Source: Adiantum capillus-veneris
Lineage: Eukaryota; Streptophyta; Polypodiopsida; Polypodiales; Pteridaceae
Direction of reading: 5' to 3'
Assembly (NCBI GenBank): GCA_014529385.2
Contig: CM043943.1
Coordinates: 156,670,747-156,734,746, forward strand
Length of the DNA: 64,000 nt
The translations under genes were made by a program, and so were the position numbers. Positions 1 through 11,668 of the stretch are shown one piece after another. Position 1 is the first letter of the stretch, and each line of letters opens with the position of its first letter. The notes beneath the pieces were generated by a model. That model searched no databases. It was not told the DNA's origin and saw nothing but the letters and a program-made list of their open reading frames with translations.

Positions 1-1674
1 GTGGAACCACAGGTTGTGGCTGAGCTTGAGCCACCTATTGTGCGTAGATCTGGACGTGTCACGCGACCTCCTGATAGGTTTGTTCCATCTATGAACTATG
101 TCATGTTGACTGATTGCAATGAGCCTTCATGTTACAAGGAAGCAGTGCAAATGAAGGACTCCGGGAATTGGCAATTGGCCATGCAGTCAGAGATGACAGC
201 TCTGCATAAAAACCAGACATGGAAGCTAGTTAAATTACCATGGGGCAAAAAGGCTCTACCCTGTAAATGGGTTTACAGGTATAAGATCACCGCTCATGAT
301 AGTCAGCCAAAGCACAAAGCAAGGCGTGTTGCCAAGGGCTTTAAGCAAGAACAAGGCATTGACTTTGATGAAGTCTTCTCTCCGGTGGTCAAGATGACTA
401 CATTGAGATGCTTTCTTGCATTGGTTGCCATATTAGATTTGGTGTTGCACTAAATGGATGTCAAGACAGCGTTCTTGCATGGTGATTTAGATGTGGAAAT
501 TTACATGCAGCAGCCAGAAGGGTTTGTTGAGAAAGGAAAGGAAGATTGGGTATGCCAGTTGTTAAAGAGTCTTTATGGCTTAAAACAATCACCGAGGGCA
601 TGGTACCATAAATTCCACAAGTTTATGCTTTCTCAAGGCTACAAATGTAGTGAGTTCGATCACTGTCTATATACAAAGAAGGCTAAGGATGGCAGTTGGC
701 TGATCCTTATTTTGTATGTGGATGACATGTTGATTGCTGGCAAGCACTTGGAAGAAATTTCAGCTTTGAAGTCAAAGATGGCAAAATCGTTTGACATGAA
801 AGACATGGGTGAGGCAAGTCATATACTTGGTATGCGCATTGAGAGAGACAGATCAAAGAAGTTGATTTGGTTATCTCAAACAGAGTATATTGACAAGGTT
901 TTGCAACGTTTCAATATGGAGAAGGGAAAGGCACTGAGTGTTCCATTGCCACCATATGTGAAACTTAGCAAACAAGATTGTCCTGTGTCTGAGGAAGAAC
1001 AGGCTGAAATGGATAAGATTCCATATGCGTCTGCAGTGGGTAGTTTGATGTATGCAATGATTGCTACTCTCCCAGACATTGCATTTGCAGTGGGAGTAGT
1101 AAGTCGATACATGTCAAACCCAGGCAAGAAACATTGGGAGGCAGTGAAAGGAATATTGAGATACCTGAAAGCTACAAAGAGTATGCGTATATGCTATGGG
1201 AGTCAGGAGCTAAGTGTAAAGGGTTTTACAGACTCAGATTATGCAGGTGACTTAGACAACCGAAGTTCTACGTCAGGGTATGTCTTTACATTGGCTGGTG
1301 GAGCAGTATCATGGCGTTCTAGATTACAAGATTGTGTTACTCAGTCTACTACAGAGGCTGAGTATGTTGCAGCATCAGAGGCATGCAAAGAATCAATTTG
1401 GCTTAATCGACTAGTAACAGATTTGGGAATCAAAGAAGAGATGCCTGTGTTATATTGTGATAGTCAAAGTGCTATACAATTGGCTCGCAATCCAGTTTAT
1501 CACTCAAAGACAAAGCATGTGGATGTGAAGTATCATTTCATCAGGGAAATGCTCGAGGATAAACAACTTCAGCTTGTCAAAGTTCACACCACAGAAAATC
1601 TTGCTGATCTACTTACAAAAGGACTTCCCTCAGAGAGCTTTGCGCATTTTCGCAAGCAGTTAGGTGTAGGGTAG
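1..1674 (+). pseudogene. pol: Copia pol fragment: reverse transcriptase and RNase H, broken by one stop
   Basis: The protein would copy element RNA into DNA in the cytoplasmic particle. The reading frame starts upstream of the window. Seen in order: RT N-terminal part with the W-x-L-V-x-L-P block, palm motif MDVKTAFLHGDL, YGLKQSPRAWY, the catalytic YVDDMLIA (about 715-738), LGMRIERD, then RNase H with DSDYAGD, RSSTSGYVF, STTEAEY and YCDSQSAI up to the stop at 1672-1674. One in-frame TAA at 451-453 sits just before MDVKTAFL, where Copia proteins usually have Gln (family knowledge), which suggests CAA to TAA. The rest is open for over 400 codons, so this is a fairly young copy killed by one nonsense change. 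Confidence 0.93.
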
Positions 1675-1763
1675 TACATCACTTCTCTACATCTCTTGTA
1701 TATTAGCTTGTATAGTAGCTTCTCTCACACTTAAAGTACCACATTGGACTTTAAGTGGGAGGT

Positions 1764-1955
1764 TGTTGGGGTATAAAGCCCAATGTGGTCGCCCAGGTAT
1801 GTGGGCGGGCCGCCAGGTATGTACACATATTCTTTTGTAAAAACTTAATAAGAACTCACTATGCTCTACACATTACAATAGAGCGAGTTCACCATATTGT
1901 CGTGCTCTTCCTCTCGCACTCTCTCTCGCGTCGCACTTTTGCTCATACTCCTTCA
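1764..1955 (+). repeat. 3' LTR of Copia-1
   Basis: It starts with TGTTGGGG directly after the purine tract AAGTGGGAGG, as in Copia-2, whose LTR also opens TGTTGGG after AAGTGGGAGG. The 192-bp length is inferred from a CTTCA ending and has no second LTR to confirm it. Confidence 0.6.
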
Positions 1956-3752
1956 AAGATTTGGTAGGTCTATGGCCGATTATTGCCTCTATGCCCTAAC
2001 TTTGCGTTTTTTCATGGATATGAGGTCAATTTTGGTCCAATTGTGATGAGACTTGGTGGATAGCATGTAAAGGTCATTCAGAAAATGTGTATGATGAAAA
2101 ATGTTGGAGTTTATGCCCAGAAATGCCCTTGAGACATCCTACGCATAGGATGTCTTCTGATCATTTTCTTATGGTTTGTGCTCCTAGTGCCTGCCCTTGG
2201 TCCCCCTCAGTCCCTTTTAAACCTAATTTCAACAAAAAAGTCAAATGGATAGAGAATAACTCCCTGTGTGGACTTCAGAGCTTCTGAGCCATTTTCTGCC
2301 TTTTGGAGTGTTTTTTGGCGATAAAATTTCTTGATGTTGGTCTCCATAGCTTCGCGATCCCCTGGGGATCCTTGCGGTATGGTTTTTGTCGACTTTGGAT
2401 TCACCGGAGCTTCATTTGGCAATTTGTCGCTCTAGAAGCACCCGTGGTTGCGTTTACATACCTTCGATGATTTGTGGTGGTCTACCACCATAGGACTTGG
2501 TTGTTGATGGTCTAGGAAAGCCGTTCGTGAAGTTTGGTGGCAAACAGGCATGCGGTTTGGCCGCGAGAGCAATTTGACACTTTGTGTGTCTGATGTTGTT
2601 TCTGAAGTTTAGTGCCGCTTCGGGTCACTTTTTGGTTATGTGGGTCACATAGACTTGTCGAGCATGTCGAGATGCTCCTACCCATGGATTTTGGTAGCAT
2701 TTGGTCACCTTTTCGCCGATTTCCCATTTGGTGGCCTTTTGCGGGATTCTAGGAATTAGGGTTTTTTTCGATGGTTTTCTACTGCCTTTGGACATCTAGG
2801 ACTGGTCTCCTATGCTAGGGTAAGCTACCGATGAAGTCTTGTTGCTTTTGGGTTAGCCATTAAGTCGCCGTCTCTACTTGTAGGTCTCTACCGCCCGCTT
2901 TGTGTGTGATCCCTACGTTAGCTTTCGCGACAAAACGACAAACATGCGCGAAAAGCTCAAGGTGGTGAGCCTACCTCTCATGTCTGGAGCTCGTCGGGTA
3001 GTCGTGCGCGTAGTGGAAGCTGCTGGAAGGTCCGTCTGCTCAATGTGGCAGAAGCTCTCTCCACAAAGTCAATAGTGAAAATGAGCTAAAAATGAGGTGA
3101 AAATTTCTTATAATGGAGGTCCCTGAACTACTTTTCATGAAATTTGACATGTGCTCCTATCTTCTTGCGAGATGCGGTTTAGGTCAAAAATTTCTTGATT
3201 TGGACTCCATTTGCTCTGTTTACCAGAAATTTGGCATTTCGGTCAAAACACGGCCAAAACACGCTTTCCACTCCAGTCTCATAATTGCACCCCCACTGTA
3301 CCGTAGGTTTTCCTATAGTCACTGATCATCGCCATATTTTTTGTTTTTCATTACGATCGTTTTTCACATGCTTTTTGTATTTTTGAAAAATTTTTGCCGA
3401 AAATTAGCAAAATTAAAAGGAAAATAGAAAATCAAACCCAGAAAATCCCCAAAAATTATAATAAATCACAAACATCACCGCAAAATATTATATACACTCA
3501 CATGTAATTTTTATGGCCGGATTTCTCTGTTTTACCAATATTTTGTCCGAAAAATGGCTATTTCTACTTATATACACACACCTAGGGGCTTGATTTGGCG
3601 TTTGGCCCCATATACCTATAGATACATGCTGTATAAGGGCATACATACTTGGGTTAATCCAGGAAATTTCACAATCAAAAAACAATCCTTAAAATAGTCG
3701 AAAATCATGCCCTTTTTTGCTCTTTCTACTATTGGTTCCGCATTTGAGAATG
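1956..3752. other. Non-coding stretch, unassigned
   Basis: No credible gene. At 2132-2155 lies one copy of the palindrome that is repeated in the Gypsy-1 leader (AGACATCCTACG followed by its inverted complement, with a CA centre). The stretch may therefore be derived from a relative of Gypsy-1, possibly 3' LTR or UTR sequence, but it does not match the LTR at 15295-16227. Confidence 0.4.
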
Positions 3753-3934
3753 CCTCCCCCCCCTCTTAGCTGGAGTCCTCCCGGACGACGATGTGTCACC
3801 TCAGAGTATGTGTCGTGCATAGGTTGAGAAATTTGTTCTAATGCTTGGCCGATTAATGTGGCCCTATTTTATGCATACTCGGTCAATGCATGGAAAAATT
3901 AATGTTCTGCAAGAAAAGGGAATAAGCAAGATGC

Positions 3935-4660
3935 TTATTGGCATTCGCCGTCGAGGTTTCCTGTTTTCTTTGCAAGTAACAGTTGTAACTCTACTGCTCT
4001 CTGTTTAATTGTCTTTTTTGCCACAGGCACTTGCTTTGCCACTACTGTTGATATAGCTGTAGTTGTTTCTATGGAGAGGATTGGCTTGGCCGGAATGGCC
4101 GTGGACTGTATTTCCTTTGCTTTCCATTGGTATTTTGTTTTTGCCGATTTTTGTAGATATTTTGCTAATTCCTTTGTTGCCACTGATTTGTTGCTGATTG
4201 GCATCCACATAAGTCGGCTGCCCTTTTTCAAATGCAGCTGTCTGCCTTTCGTTGTTGCTTGTACTGAAGGGAGTTTCTTTTGCTTTTGTTTTGGTATACA
4301 AATGCGAGTAACATTTGGGTTATTGTTGAGCATCTTCTTTGGGATCCATATTTGTTTTATGCCCTTGTTGTTTGTTTGAACTATCTGCTTCGGTTGAATT
4401 CTTTCATTGCTTTGTTGTTTGTCTGCCATGTCATTTCTATCCTTCTGCATCCATACTTGTTTCCCTTGTTTTGGAAACCTAGATCTTTGCATTGCGGCCG
4501 GTGACTTCGTATGTCTGTAATTAGCATGGTTGGCATTTACCTGTCTGTTGGTCTCGGGTATCATGTTGTTCTTTGGTGGCATTCTTGCTTTTGGTTCTTT
4601 TTCCAGTGATTGCTTGGCTTGCAGCTGATGATTCCGGTATTGCTGAGTAAAGGCTATCAC
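3935..4660 (-). pseudogene. Post-integrase C-terminal module with repeated W-x-P-K motifs (Gypsy-1)
   Basis: An open stretch of 241 codons, lysine- and glutamine-rich, with no domain I can name. Short motifs recur at residues 69-73 (VWMQK), 104-108 (IWIPK), 120-124 (ICIPK) and 151-155 (MWMPI), spaced about 16-35 residues apart. It is in the same frame as the protease-like domain upstream and separated from it by a single TAG (minus-strand codon at 4661-4663), so the two were probably one protein. Gypsy-2 carries an equivalent module at 25538-26412 with WIPK/WVPK motifs. Similar I-W-V-P-K phrases occur in some Copia polyproteins (from memory); a nucleic-acid or partner-binding linker is possible but unproven. 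Overlapping plus-strand frames are antisense shadows. Confidence 0.6.
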
Positions 4661-5085
4661 CTATTGTTCATGTGCATGCTGAATTTTGACTGCATTCGCA
4701 TTCCAATCTATCTGCACATTGTACTCTTTTTGCCAAGGTTGTCCCAACATCATTGGGTGTTGTGTGCTTTCATCCTCCACCACATAGAATTTGTGTGGGT
4801 AAATATATTGATGTATTTGTACATGCAATATAGTCCATCCCAATGTTTTCAACGGGTTTGATGTACTACTTTCCAGCACTTGAGGAGTAGGATTAAGTTG
4901 ACCTATGGATTTGAGCTGTTGGTATAATCCGTAAGTGATCAAATTTGATTGAGCTCCAAAATCAAGCAATGCCGTCGATTCAACTTGATTGCTGCCCACT
5001 TTGACTGCAATATTGGCTCCACTGTGTCTTCATCCAAATTCGTCAGTCGAATGGCATTGATTCGCAATGGTGCTCCCCTTTGTTG
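4661..5085 (-). pseudogene. Second retropepsin-like domain downstream of integrase (Gypsy-1)
   Basis: After the integrase tail the minus strand encodes a VKVGSNQVESTALLDFGAQ region, a beta-strand followed by D-F-G-A in the position of the D-T/S-G-A active-site loop of retropepsins. It ends with HPMMLGQPW and IDWNANAVKI, like the second half of the fold. Residue Phe instead of Thr/Ser is unusual. The element also has a protease in the normal place (9354-9917), so this is a second one. The integrase frame stops at 5086-5088 (TAA, probably from CAA) and one frameshift near 5010 separates it from this domain, suggesting an ancestral integrase-protease-WxPK fusion. A matching ALLDMGAKYNLLS lies at the same place in Gypsy-2. 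Confidence 0.65.
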
Positions 5086-5088
5086 TTA

Positions 5089-6608
5089 TTGTCGCAGAAG
5101 TCTTCTTTTTGCTATGCGTTCTTGTGCTTCTGCTTGAGCTTCCTCTTGTACTCTCTGTTTTTCCTTCATTCGTTGTTTTCCTTGATGAATTTGTTGGAGC
5201 ATCTCCTGTGTTAGTGGTATATGATATTTCTTCAGTCGACATCCACTAATCCAGTTCGGCATTTCTTCACCTGTTAATGTAGCAAGCTTGACAGCTCCAC
5301 TTTGTGATAGATCACTAATCACAAATGGTCCCATCCCTCGCTTTTTAATTTTCTTGGCATGTTGCTTCAAAGTATAAACAAGTACATAATCACCTATTTT
5401 GAACTCTTTAGTGCGCACATGTTTGTCAAAAAATTCTTTTTGTCTTCTCTTTTTACATAGATTGAAGCTACAGCTCTCAAGCGGAGTTCATCTAGCTTTT
5501 CAAGATCATCTATTCTTGAAGAGAGCTCATGCCCTGTCCATTCTAATCGTTTTGCTACTCGTAGAGTCGGAATTAAAACTCTATGGGTAGTATAGCATTT
5601 AGGCCAAACACCATGTTGTACGGTGTTGTTCCTATTGATGTTTTGTAAGCTACCCTGTATGCCCATAGTGTTGAGTGTAGCTGCTGATCCCAATCTGTTC
5701 TTGACTCTGACACTATTTTAGTGAGAACCGTGCATAGTGTTTTATTTGTGGCCTCAGCTTGTCCATTGGCCTGTGGATGGTATGGAGCAGATTTCCTATG
5801 TATGACCATGAATTCCTCTAGCAAATATTTAATGACTTCATTAAGAAAATGTGTCCCACGATCACTGACAATTTCTATTGGTAACCCGTATCGTATAAAA
5901 ACATTCTCATACAAAAATTGTGCAGTGGTGCGTGCATCTGCTTTTTGTGTTGCCTTGGCTTCGACCCATTTTGTGAGATAGTCCGTAGCCACAATGATAT
6001 ATTGGGTATGGGTGCGATATGCAAGGGGTGAGATATGTCCCACAAAATCAATGCCCCATCTTGCAAATGCTCTTGCTCCCGTAGTGGCATCTCATCTCTT
6101 TTTATTGGCACCTTGGTGCGCTGACACGCTTCACAACGCTTTACAAACTCTTCAACATCCATGTGCAATGTAGGCCACCATATACCTGCGGTTAAAACTA
6201 TTTTTGCCGTCTTATCGCCCGAAAAATGGCCTCCACTTATTCCGCTATGTGCATGTTCTAGAATCAGCAGGTATTCGCTTTCACTTGCACAGATTCTAAG
6301 TTGATTGTCCTTTCCTCGCTTTTAGAGTTGGTTCCCAATCAAATGAAAGTCACGAGCTTCCAACTCTATAGCTTTTTTCCGTGCTCTTGTGATGTTCTCA
6401 GGGAACGTCCTGGTGATTAAGAAATCAATGATATATTGACTCCATGCAGGTGCAATGTTTACTTGAAACAATGTCGCGTGATCCACTGGTCGTTTGGCAC
6501 TACATATAGTACAATTGGTAACATAAGAATGTGTGTCTGCATACATAGTTGGCCAATAAACCCCTAATTGTTTCAGTCTCTGGTATGTTTTCATTGTTGA
6601 ACAATGAA
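5089..6608 (-). pseudogene. pol: Gypsy-1 integrase
   Basis: Integrase would insert the DNA copy into the genome. Two zinc-binding H2C2-like segments precede the core: one ending NCTICSAKRP (about 6480-6608) and one ending CEACQRTK (about 6110-6230). The catalytic core follows: first Asp in GIDFVGHI (about 6045), Asp in VSDRGTHF (residue 61 of the open stretch 6043-5573) and Glu in NGQAEATNK (residue 97), giving the DD35E spacing. The C-terminal part (5418-5089) has GDYVLVYTLKQHAKK and GPFVI, the SH3-like tail of Gypsy integrases, then a Gln-rich coil. Frameshifts occur near 6050, 5575 and 5410, and the frame ends in TAA at 5086-5088. All three catalytic residues survive, although the reading frame is broken. 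Confidence 0.88.
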
Positions 6609-6618
6609 ATGCACAATC

Positions 6619-7379
6619 CTAGACATGTGTCTCTTCAAGGTAGCACTCGAATTCTTTCGGATTTATACATAATTGTAGGATTTGGTCTGAGCCTAGATGA
6701 TACAGCAGTCCTGCTATTAACTGAAAGTTTTTTGTTTGTTGAATTGTTTGTTGTTTGGATCTGTATTCCGTATTACTAAACCCACTTCCAAAGGAAAGAA
6801 TGCTAACAATTTCCTGAGACCATTTGGGTACCATTTCAACATTGAAAAGATAAGCATCTGGTATGTCATCATCTACTCCTTCAAGAGCTTCCCCGTTGTG
6901 TATCCTTGAAAGATGATCTGCTCGTAGATGGGTTTTAACCTTTTTGACCACCACTGTGAAGACAAACTCTAGCAATATAATAAACCAACGTAAAATTCTC
7001 CCTGTATTGCATGGTTTATTTACCATATACAAAAGAGCTTGATGATCTGTAAAGAACACAAATTTGTTTGCGAGCAAACAATGCCGAAATTTCTTTACAA
7101 CATAAATCATTCCTAACCCTTCCCGTTCGGTGGTTGTGTAGTTCTTTTCCGCACTGTTTAACTGTCGGCTTGCATAACAAACTGGAAAATCCATTGTTCC
7201 GTCTCTAGGTTGAGCCAGAATACTTCCGATTGCATATGCAGAAGCATCAATGTGAACATGAAATATCTTTTCTCAATCTGGTGCCTTCAATACAGGTGCT
7301 GATATAAGGTTTTCCTTCAGCTTTTGGAATGAAGTTTCACACTCCTCGGTCCAATCGAAATTGACTAGCAAACGATACT
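6619..7379 (-). pseudogene. pol: Gypsy-1 RNase H and tether
   Basis: RNase H removes the RNA strand after copying. Visible on the minus strand: PVCYASRQLNSAEKNYTTTE followed by REGLGMIYVVKKFRH, then FTDHQALLYMVNKP and ADHLSR, the usual landmarks of the Gypsy RNase H and its end. The segment before 7194 is damaged by a frameshift and stops. It continues into the first zinc-binding segment of the integrase region. Confidence 0.85.
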
Positions 7380-8381
7380 TGTTTAGCATTAGTAGGCTTG
7401 GGTAGGTCCACTATGACTTTGACTTTGTCTAGGTCAGTGGTTATGCCATTTCTTGAGACAATGTGTCCTAAGAGGCGGCCTTGCTTAACCATGAATATAC
7501 ACTTTTCTGGGTTAAGACAGATTCGATATGTCCTGCATTTTTCAAAGACCTTTTACAAATGATCAATATGTTCCTCTCGTAGAAGAGAGTGTACACAAAG
7601 ATCATCCATGTAAATTTCTAAGAATATTCTTAGGTATTCTTTGAACGCATGCATCATTAACCTTTGGAAGGTAGCTGGGGCATTAGTTAAGCCAAACGGC
7701 ATAACTCGATACGCATAAATTTCCCATTTTGTGGCAAACGCTGTTTTGTGTTGATCCTCCCTTGCTATTGCCAGTTGGTTGTATCCTGAAAACCCATCCA
7801 GAAAGGAATAAGCCCATTTTCCGGCCACCCACTCAAGTACATGTTCTGTGATTGGCAAGGGAAAATTATCCCTTATGGTGGTTGCATTTACCTTTTTGAG
7901 GTTTACACACACTCGCAGTTTTCCATTCTTTTTGGGAACTACCACAATGGGTGACACCCAATCTGTATGTTCGATTTTATAGATGAATTCAGCTTCCATC
8001 AGTTTATCAATCTCTTCTTTTTCGTTTAGCAAATGTGTCATTATATGTATAAGGACGTTGTTTGCTAGGTTTTGCATCTGATTTCAAAGGAATTGTATGT
8101 TGCCATATCGATGGATCAACTCCTTTGAGGTCTTTATAGGACCATGCAAACACATCTTTATACTTCTTGAGAATTTGTGTTAGCCGTTCTTCTTCTTCAG
8201 GCTCTAAATCGTTTGCTATATAGACCGGCTCAGGCTTTTCACCTCGTTCTGCAAGGTCTATCCTTTTTGCATTTTGTGGCCCATCGTAAGATTCTTGGTT
8301 GGTTCTTTCTCTGACTGGTGGTGTCATGATGATTTTTCTGTCGTGGATGGTAAATTTCCGATAGTGTGATGGTACATTCAT
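7380..8381 (-). pseudogene. pol: Gypsy-1 reverse transcriptase
   Basis: The N-terminal piece (8381-8007) has YKDVFAWSYKDLKGVDP and IPLKSDAKP, the conserved lead-in to Gypsy RT. The palm (8077-7553) has WVSPIVVVPKKNGKLRVCV, FLDGFSGYNQ with catalytic Asp 94, MPFGLTNAPATFQR and YMDD at residues 156-159. The thumb follows as CLNPEKC and LGHIVSRNGI in broken frame down to about 7380. A frameshift near 8020 joins the two pieces. The catalytic aspartates are intact. Confidence 0.92.
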
Positions 8382-8420
8382 GTTTCCCTTTTCTGACTCC
8401 CCTTTACCATCACTATCTTC

Positions 8421-9347
8421 TTATGTAGTCCACATCTCACATAAAGATCGTTTCACTTCTTGGTATTTTTGTTTACGCTCCAATTTGGTCCATTCTTGGT
8501 CTTTTGTTGTTTCTTTTTTTGATTTTTGAGATTCTTGTGATGTTGTTTCTGTTTTAGCTTTTCGTTCTTGTTTTAATTTCTCTCGCGTTCTTTCCCTTCG
8601 ATCTTTTGAGAATCTTCCTGATATTTGATCTTTTACACAATCCTCTGCTTTTACAAGCATCAAATAGTGAGCTTTACCTTTTATCCTGGTCATCAGGTTC
8701 TCTCTCACTTTATTTCCTGCTCGTTTCCTCCTATAGTGTTCCTGGCGTCTAGGGTGTTGATTAGCAAAATCATAAAACTTGATATTCTCGGTTTCCCTTT
8801 CACGCTCATTTGAGGTGTCTGAACACTCATTATCTGCATCATCATTTACTTCCAAATGTTCAGAGGAGTTATAAAACTCTTCTTGTTCTGGTGGTTCTAT
8901 CGTCTCATCTTCTCCTGGTATAATGCTTACCATGTAATAGGGTAGCACATCATAGCCATCTTTATAACAAAATTTTGTTGTTGGACTATCTGTAATGGTA
9001 TACACATCCAATGTTGCTAGTATGTGTTCCCATTCTAGAGGTTCCAAGGCATCTTCAGGGAAAGGTTCCGGAATATACTCCTTGTCCTCAATTGCTCTTT
9101 CTAAGACGCATTCCTCTCTTCTTAAGCTTCCACAATGTGAAGCTTCGCATAGCCATAGCTCTTTTTGTTTCCCTAACCATGCTGGGAGTTCTAATCCTAC
9201 TACTGTAGCTGAATCAAACTCTTCCAGAGGTTTTTGGTTCACATCTTTGTAACTATGGTCTTTTAGGTGTATTTTAGTTGTTGTCTCGCCATGTCTGAGG
9301 TATATGTGGTCATAACCCCAATCTTGGACCATCTTCAATTGTCGCAT
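8421..9347 (-). pseudogene. Protease-to-RT linker of Gypsy-1 pol
   Basis: A 308-codon open stretch that starts MRQLKMVQDWGYDHIYLR, the usual continuation of the protease domain, then becomes acidic (PGEDETIEPPEQEEF) and finally strongly basic with KERK/REKLKQERKAK-type runs. It stops at 8421 and resumes in the RT lead-in. Such low-complexity linkers are common between protease and RT in this class; no catalytic motif is seen. Confidence 0.7.
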
Positions 9348-9353
9348 GAATGC

Positions 9354-9917
9354 TCATCCCAAGATGATCTCATAATTGTTCTTTGTGTCGAAATCAACTA
9401 TTGCAAATGTATGCTCATACTCGATTCTGCACAAAGTGACAATCACTTTTTCTAAGAGTCCTAGAGGCTTCTCCATGAACCCATCTGCCAATTGCAATTT
9501 CATTCTGGTAGCTCTCAAAGCTGGTTTTCTCCATTTTTTCCAGATTTCCTTGGTGGCGATAGCAACTCCTGCTCCACTGCCAAGAATAGCTTTGGAAACT
9601 ACTCCTTGGAATTCTACTGGTAGCGTGGTGTTTCCATCTTCTCCCTCGCAATACTCTCCAACCTTGTTTAATGGTACTGGCCTAGTGTTTAGTTGAGGTC
9701 TGTCCAACTCTCTGATCCCTTCCTGTAGCCTCAAGGTGGGATCTTTAACTCCAAATTTTTCTAGGCATTTACCTACTGTGGTCCACATGTTTGGTCGTAA
9801 CCTTAGGAGTTCTGCTAATGTGATTGTGCATGCCACCGGAGTGGACAATAACTCAATCAATCCTTGCGAATCCATTACTTTGTTAGAAGAAAGTCTTTGA
9901 GATGGGATTGCTCTCAC
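9354..9917 (-). pseudogene. pol: Gypsy-1 protease (usual position), active site altered
   Basis: A retropepsin-type domain that would cleave the polyprotein: KAILGSGAGVAIATK, RMKLQLADGF, FAIVDFDTKNNYEIILG. The active-site loop reads L-G-S-G-A where the sister elements have L-D-G-G-A/V (Gypsy-2, Gypsy-3), so the catalytic Asp appears replaced by Gly. Directly after IILG comes TGA in place of the usual Arg, consistent with CGA to TGA. Upstream, a frameshift near 9925 separates it from the coiled-coil part of gag. Confidence 0.75.
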
Positions 9918-9930
9918 TTCCGACTTGGCT

Positions 9931-10767
9931 TCATACTAGGTAAGAGGGTAAAGTTCTCAGTGAGTCTGGTTGGCTGTGCCCCGAACTAATTGATCCTTGG
10001 TTTCCCCCTCGTGAATCTATCTCAAAGTTCATATGTGACCTTGCCTCAAATTCTTCAATAGGAAAGGTTACATTCTTTTCTTTTCTCGTGCTATTCATGT
10101 GGTTACTCATACTATTAGCCTCGTTGGCCTCCCGGATTTTCTTCCACAGATCGTCTAAACCGTTACAGTCGTTACCCATTTCTGTCAATGTTTTAGGCTG
10201 GAACCCGTCACTTGCCTCATCTGTGGTATTTGGCACTATGATAGGCTCTCCTCTCGACTCATAGCCATTAGTGAGTCTTTCCTTTGTTTCTACATTTTTC
10301 TCTAAAGTTGGTTGGATAGGGGTTGGAGTTGGTGCCCCATGCCAATTTGCAGGTTTACCCAGCGGGTCTTCCATCAATGATTGAGCTGTTTCGATCATCT
10401 TTTTACACATTTCCAACCTTTGTTTTTCTATTTCCGCATATGGATAAGTTATCCACCTTTGCTCCTGGGTTTGGTTCTTTTTGAGTCTAGCTTCATAAGC
10501 CTGAAGCGCATCCAACTGCTCATTTACCTTGTTTGCCAGTACAGATCCTCCTGATCCTGCACTTTTGGGCTCTGCCATTTCCTTGGGTGCTATGGTTGCC
10601 GTGGTGTGTGAGCTTAAGCTAGCTAGATCCTCTAACTTTTCTAATCTATCCTTTGTATGTTTCAACTCCTCGGATAGAGCTATTTGCTCTCGTTCCTTCC
10701 TGGCTTTCATATGTGCTTCTCTGATCTTTCGTTTCTGAACTTTGGGCATCGGTTTTTGGCTCTTCAT
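9931..10767 (-). pseudogene. Charged coiled-coil region between gag and protease (Gypsy-1)
   Basis: A 278-codon open stretch. Residues 10-50 are Lys/Glu-rich with heptad-like spacing (REQIALSEELKHTKDRLEKL), predicted by eye to be a coiled coil. The rest is polar with no named domain. It lies between the gag zinc knuckles and the protease, where this Gypsy group often has poorly conserved sequence. Confidence 0.6.
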
Positions 10768-11494
10768 CTATGGGTTGGTTCGTCATTCTATGAGCTTGAG
10801 CTCGTGTTACTGCCTGAATTGGTATGATTGTTTCATTTTCCGACCCTCCACTGGAAGGTACTGTTTCTAGCATGTTCAAGGTGGTTTTTGCTCCTTTGCT
10901 CGGGTTTTTAGGGCAATCGGGAATCAAATGAGTAACTCCACACTCAGTGCAATACGCGTTGACTCTAATGATTTCATCATGAGGACAGTCTCTTAGCCAA
11001 TGGTCTCCACCACACTTGTAGCAGGGTCCCTTGGGTTGTTAAGGTGCTCCTTGAGCTCCTCTTTGTTGGTATGCATGTCTCTGTCCGCCCATGCCTCCGT
11101 TGGCTATAAACAACAATGTTCGTTCATCTAAGCTATATCTCCCTTCTCCTGCTGCCTGTGCAGCTGTTGATGGTCCTGTACTTCCTATCATGCTCCATGG
11201 TTCTGGTGTCGAGGGTTCTTCCGGTGGATAATAGACAAAGTTTGCTGCATATCCATTGGGATCTTCATAATATGCATGCATAGGCACCAAAGCCTTATCC
11301 TCTGATTCAGTTACGGTTGGTGTGTATCTTATACCGACTGGTCGTAATCCTGGTAGGGGTGGTTGTTGCCCCAACACCGGTTGTGGTCTTTCTACACCTA
11401 CAGGTCCTGGTAGGTTGCCTGCTTGATACCTAGGCATTGGTGGAGCTTGAGGAGAAGCTACCTGAGCTTGGGGAGCGTAAGGTCTCTCTCTCAC
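10768..11494 (-). pseudogene. gag: Gypsy-1 gag C-terminal part: Pro-rich linker and two zinc knuckles
   Basis: A proline-rich stretch (PQAQVASPQAPPMPRYQAG region, 11494-11039) ends at TAA, then the frame continues with two CCHC knuckles, CYKCGGDHWLRDC (10985-11023) and CTECGVTHLIPDC (about 10915-10953). CCHC knuckles bind packaged RNA. The TAA at 11039-11041 could come from CAA. Gypsy-2 shows the same pair (CYECGGSHRVAEC and a broken second one), which supports homology of the two elements. Confidence 0.85.
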
Positions 11495-11668
11495 ATATCC
11501 CTTGTTATAATAACATTCCTCGGTCCCATGGTTTGTCCATTTTTGTTCAATAGCACACCACTTGGGCTGTTTAACCTAGGGTTTGGTGTACAAGTTAATA
11601 TTTTTTAGCACTTCATCTACAGCTACTTCTCCTTTCGGTGCTGTCTTAGAAGACTTGCTTCCACTTTG

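Larger units (their letters stand above)
1..1955 (+). mobile_element. Ty1/Copia retrotransposon, 3' part (Copia-1)
   Basis: The window opens inside the pol gene of a Copia element and runs through RT and RNase H to a polypurine tract (about 1753-1762) and the start of a 3' LTR at 1764 (TGTTGGGG). The 5' half lies outside the window. Its RT and RNase H resemble those of the complete Copia at 55139-60697, so the two belong to related families. The LTR end at 1955 (CTTCA) is a guess, because the 5' LTR is not available for comparison. Confidence 0.9.

Noticed and set aside
4071-5249. Plus-strand open frames opposite the Gypsy-1 3' module (for example 4071-4379 and 4610-4861)
   Set aside because: Hydrophobic shadows of the minus-strand frame; no family signature, whereas the minus strand shows conserved motifs shared with Gypsy-2.
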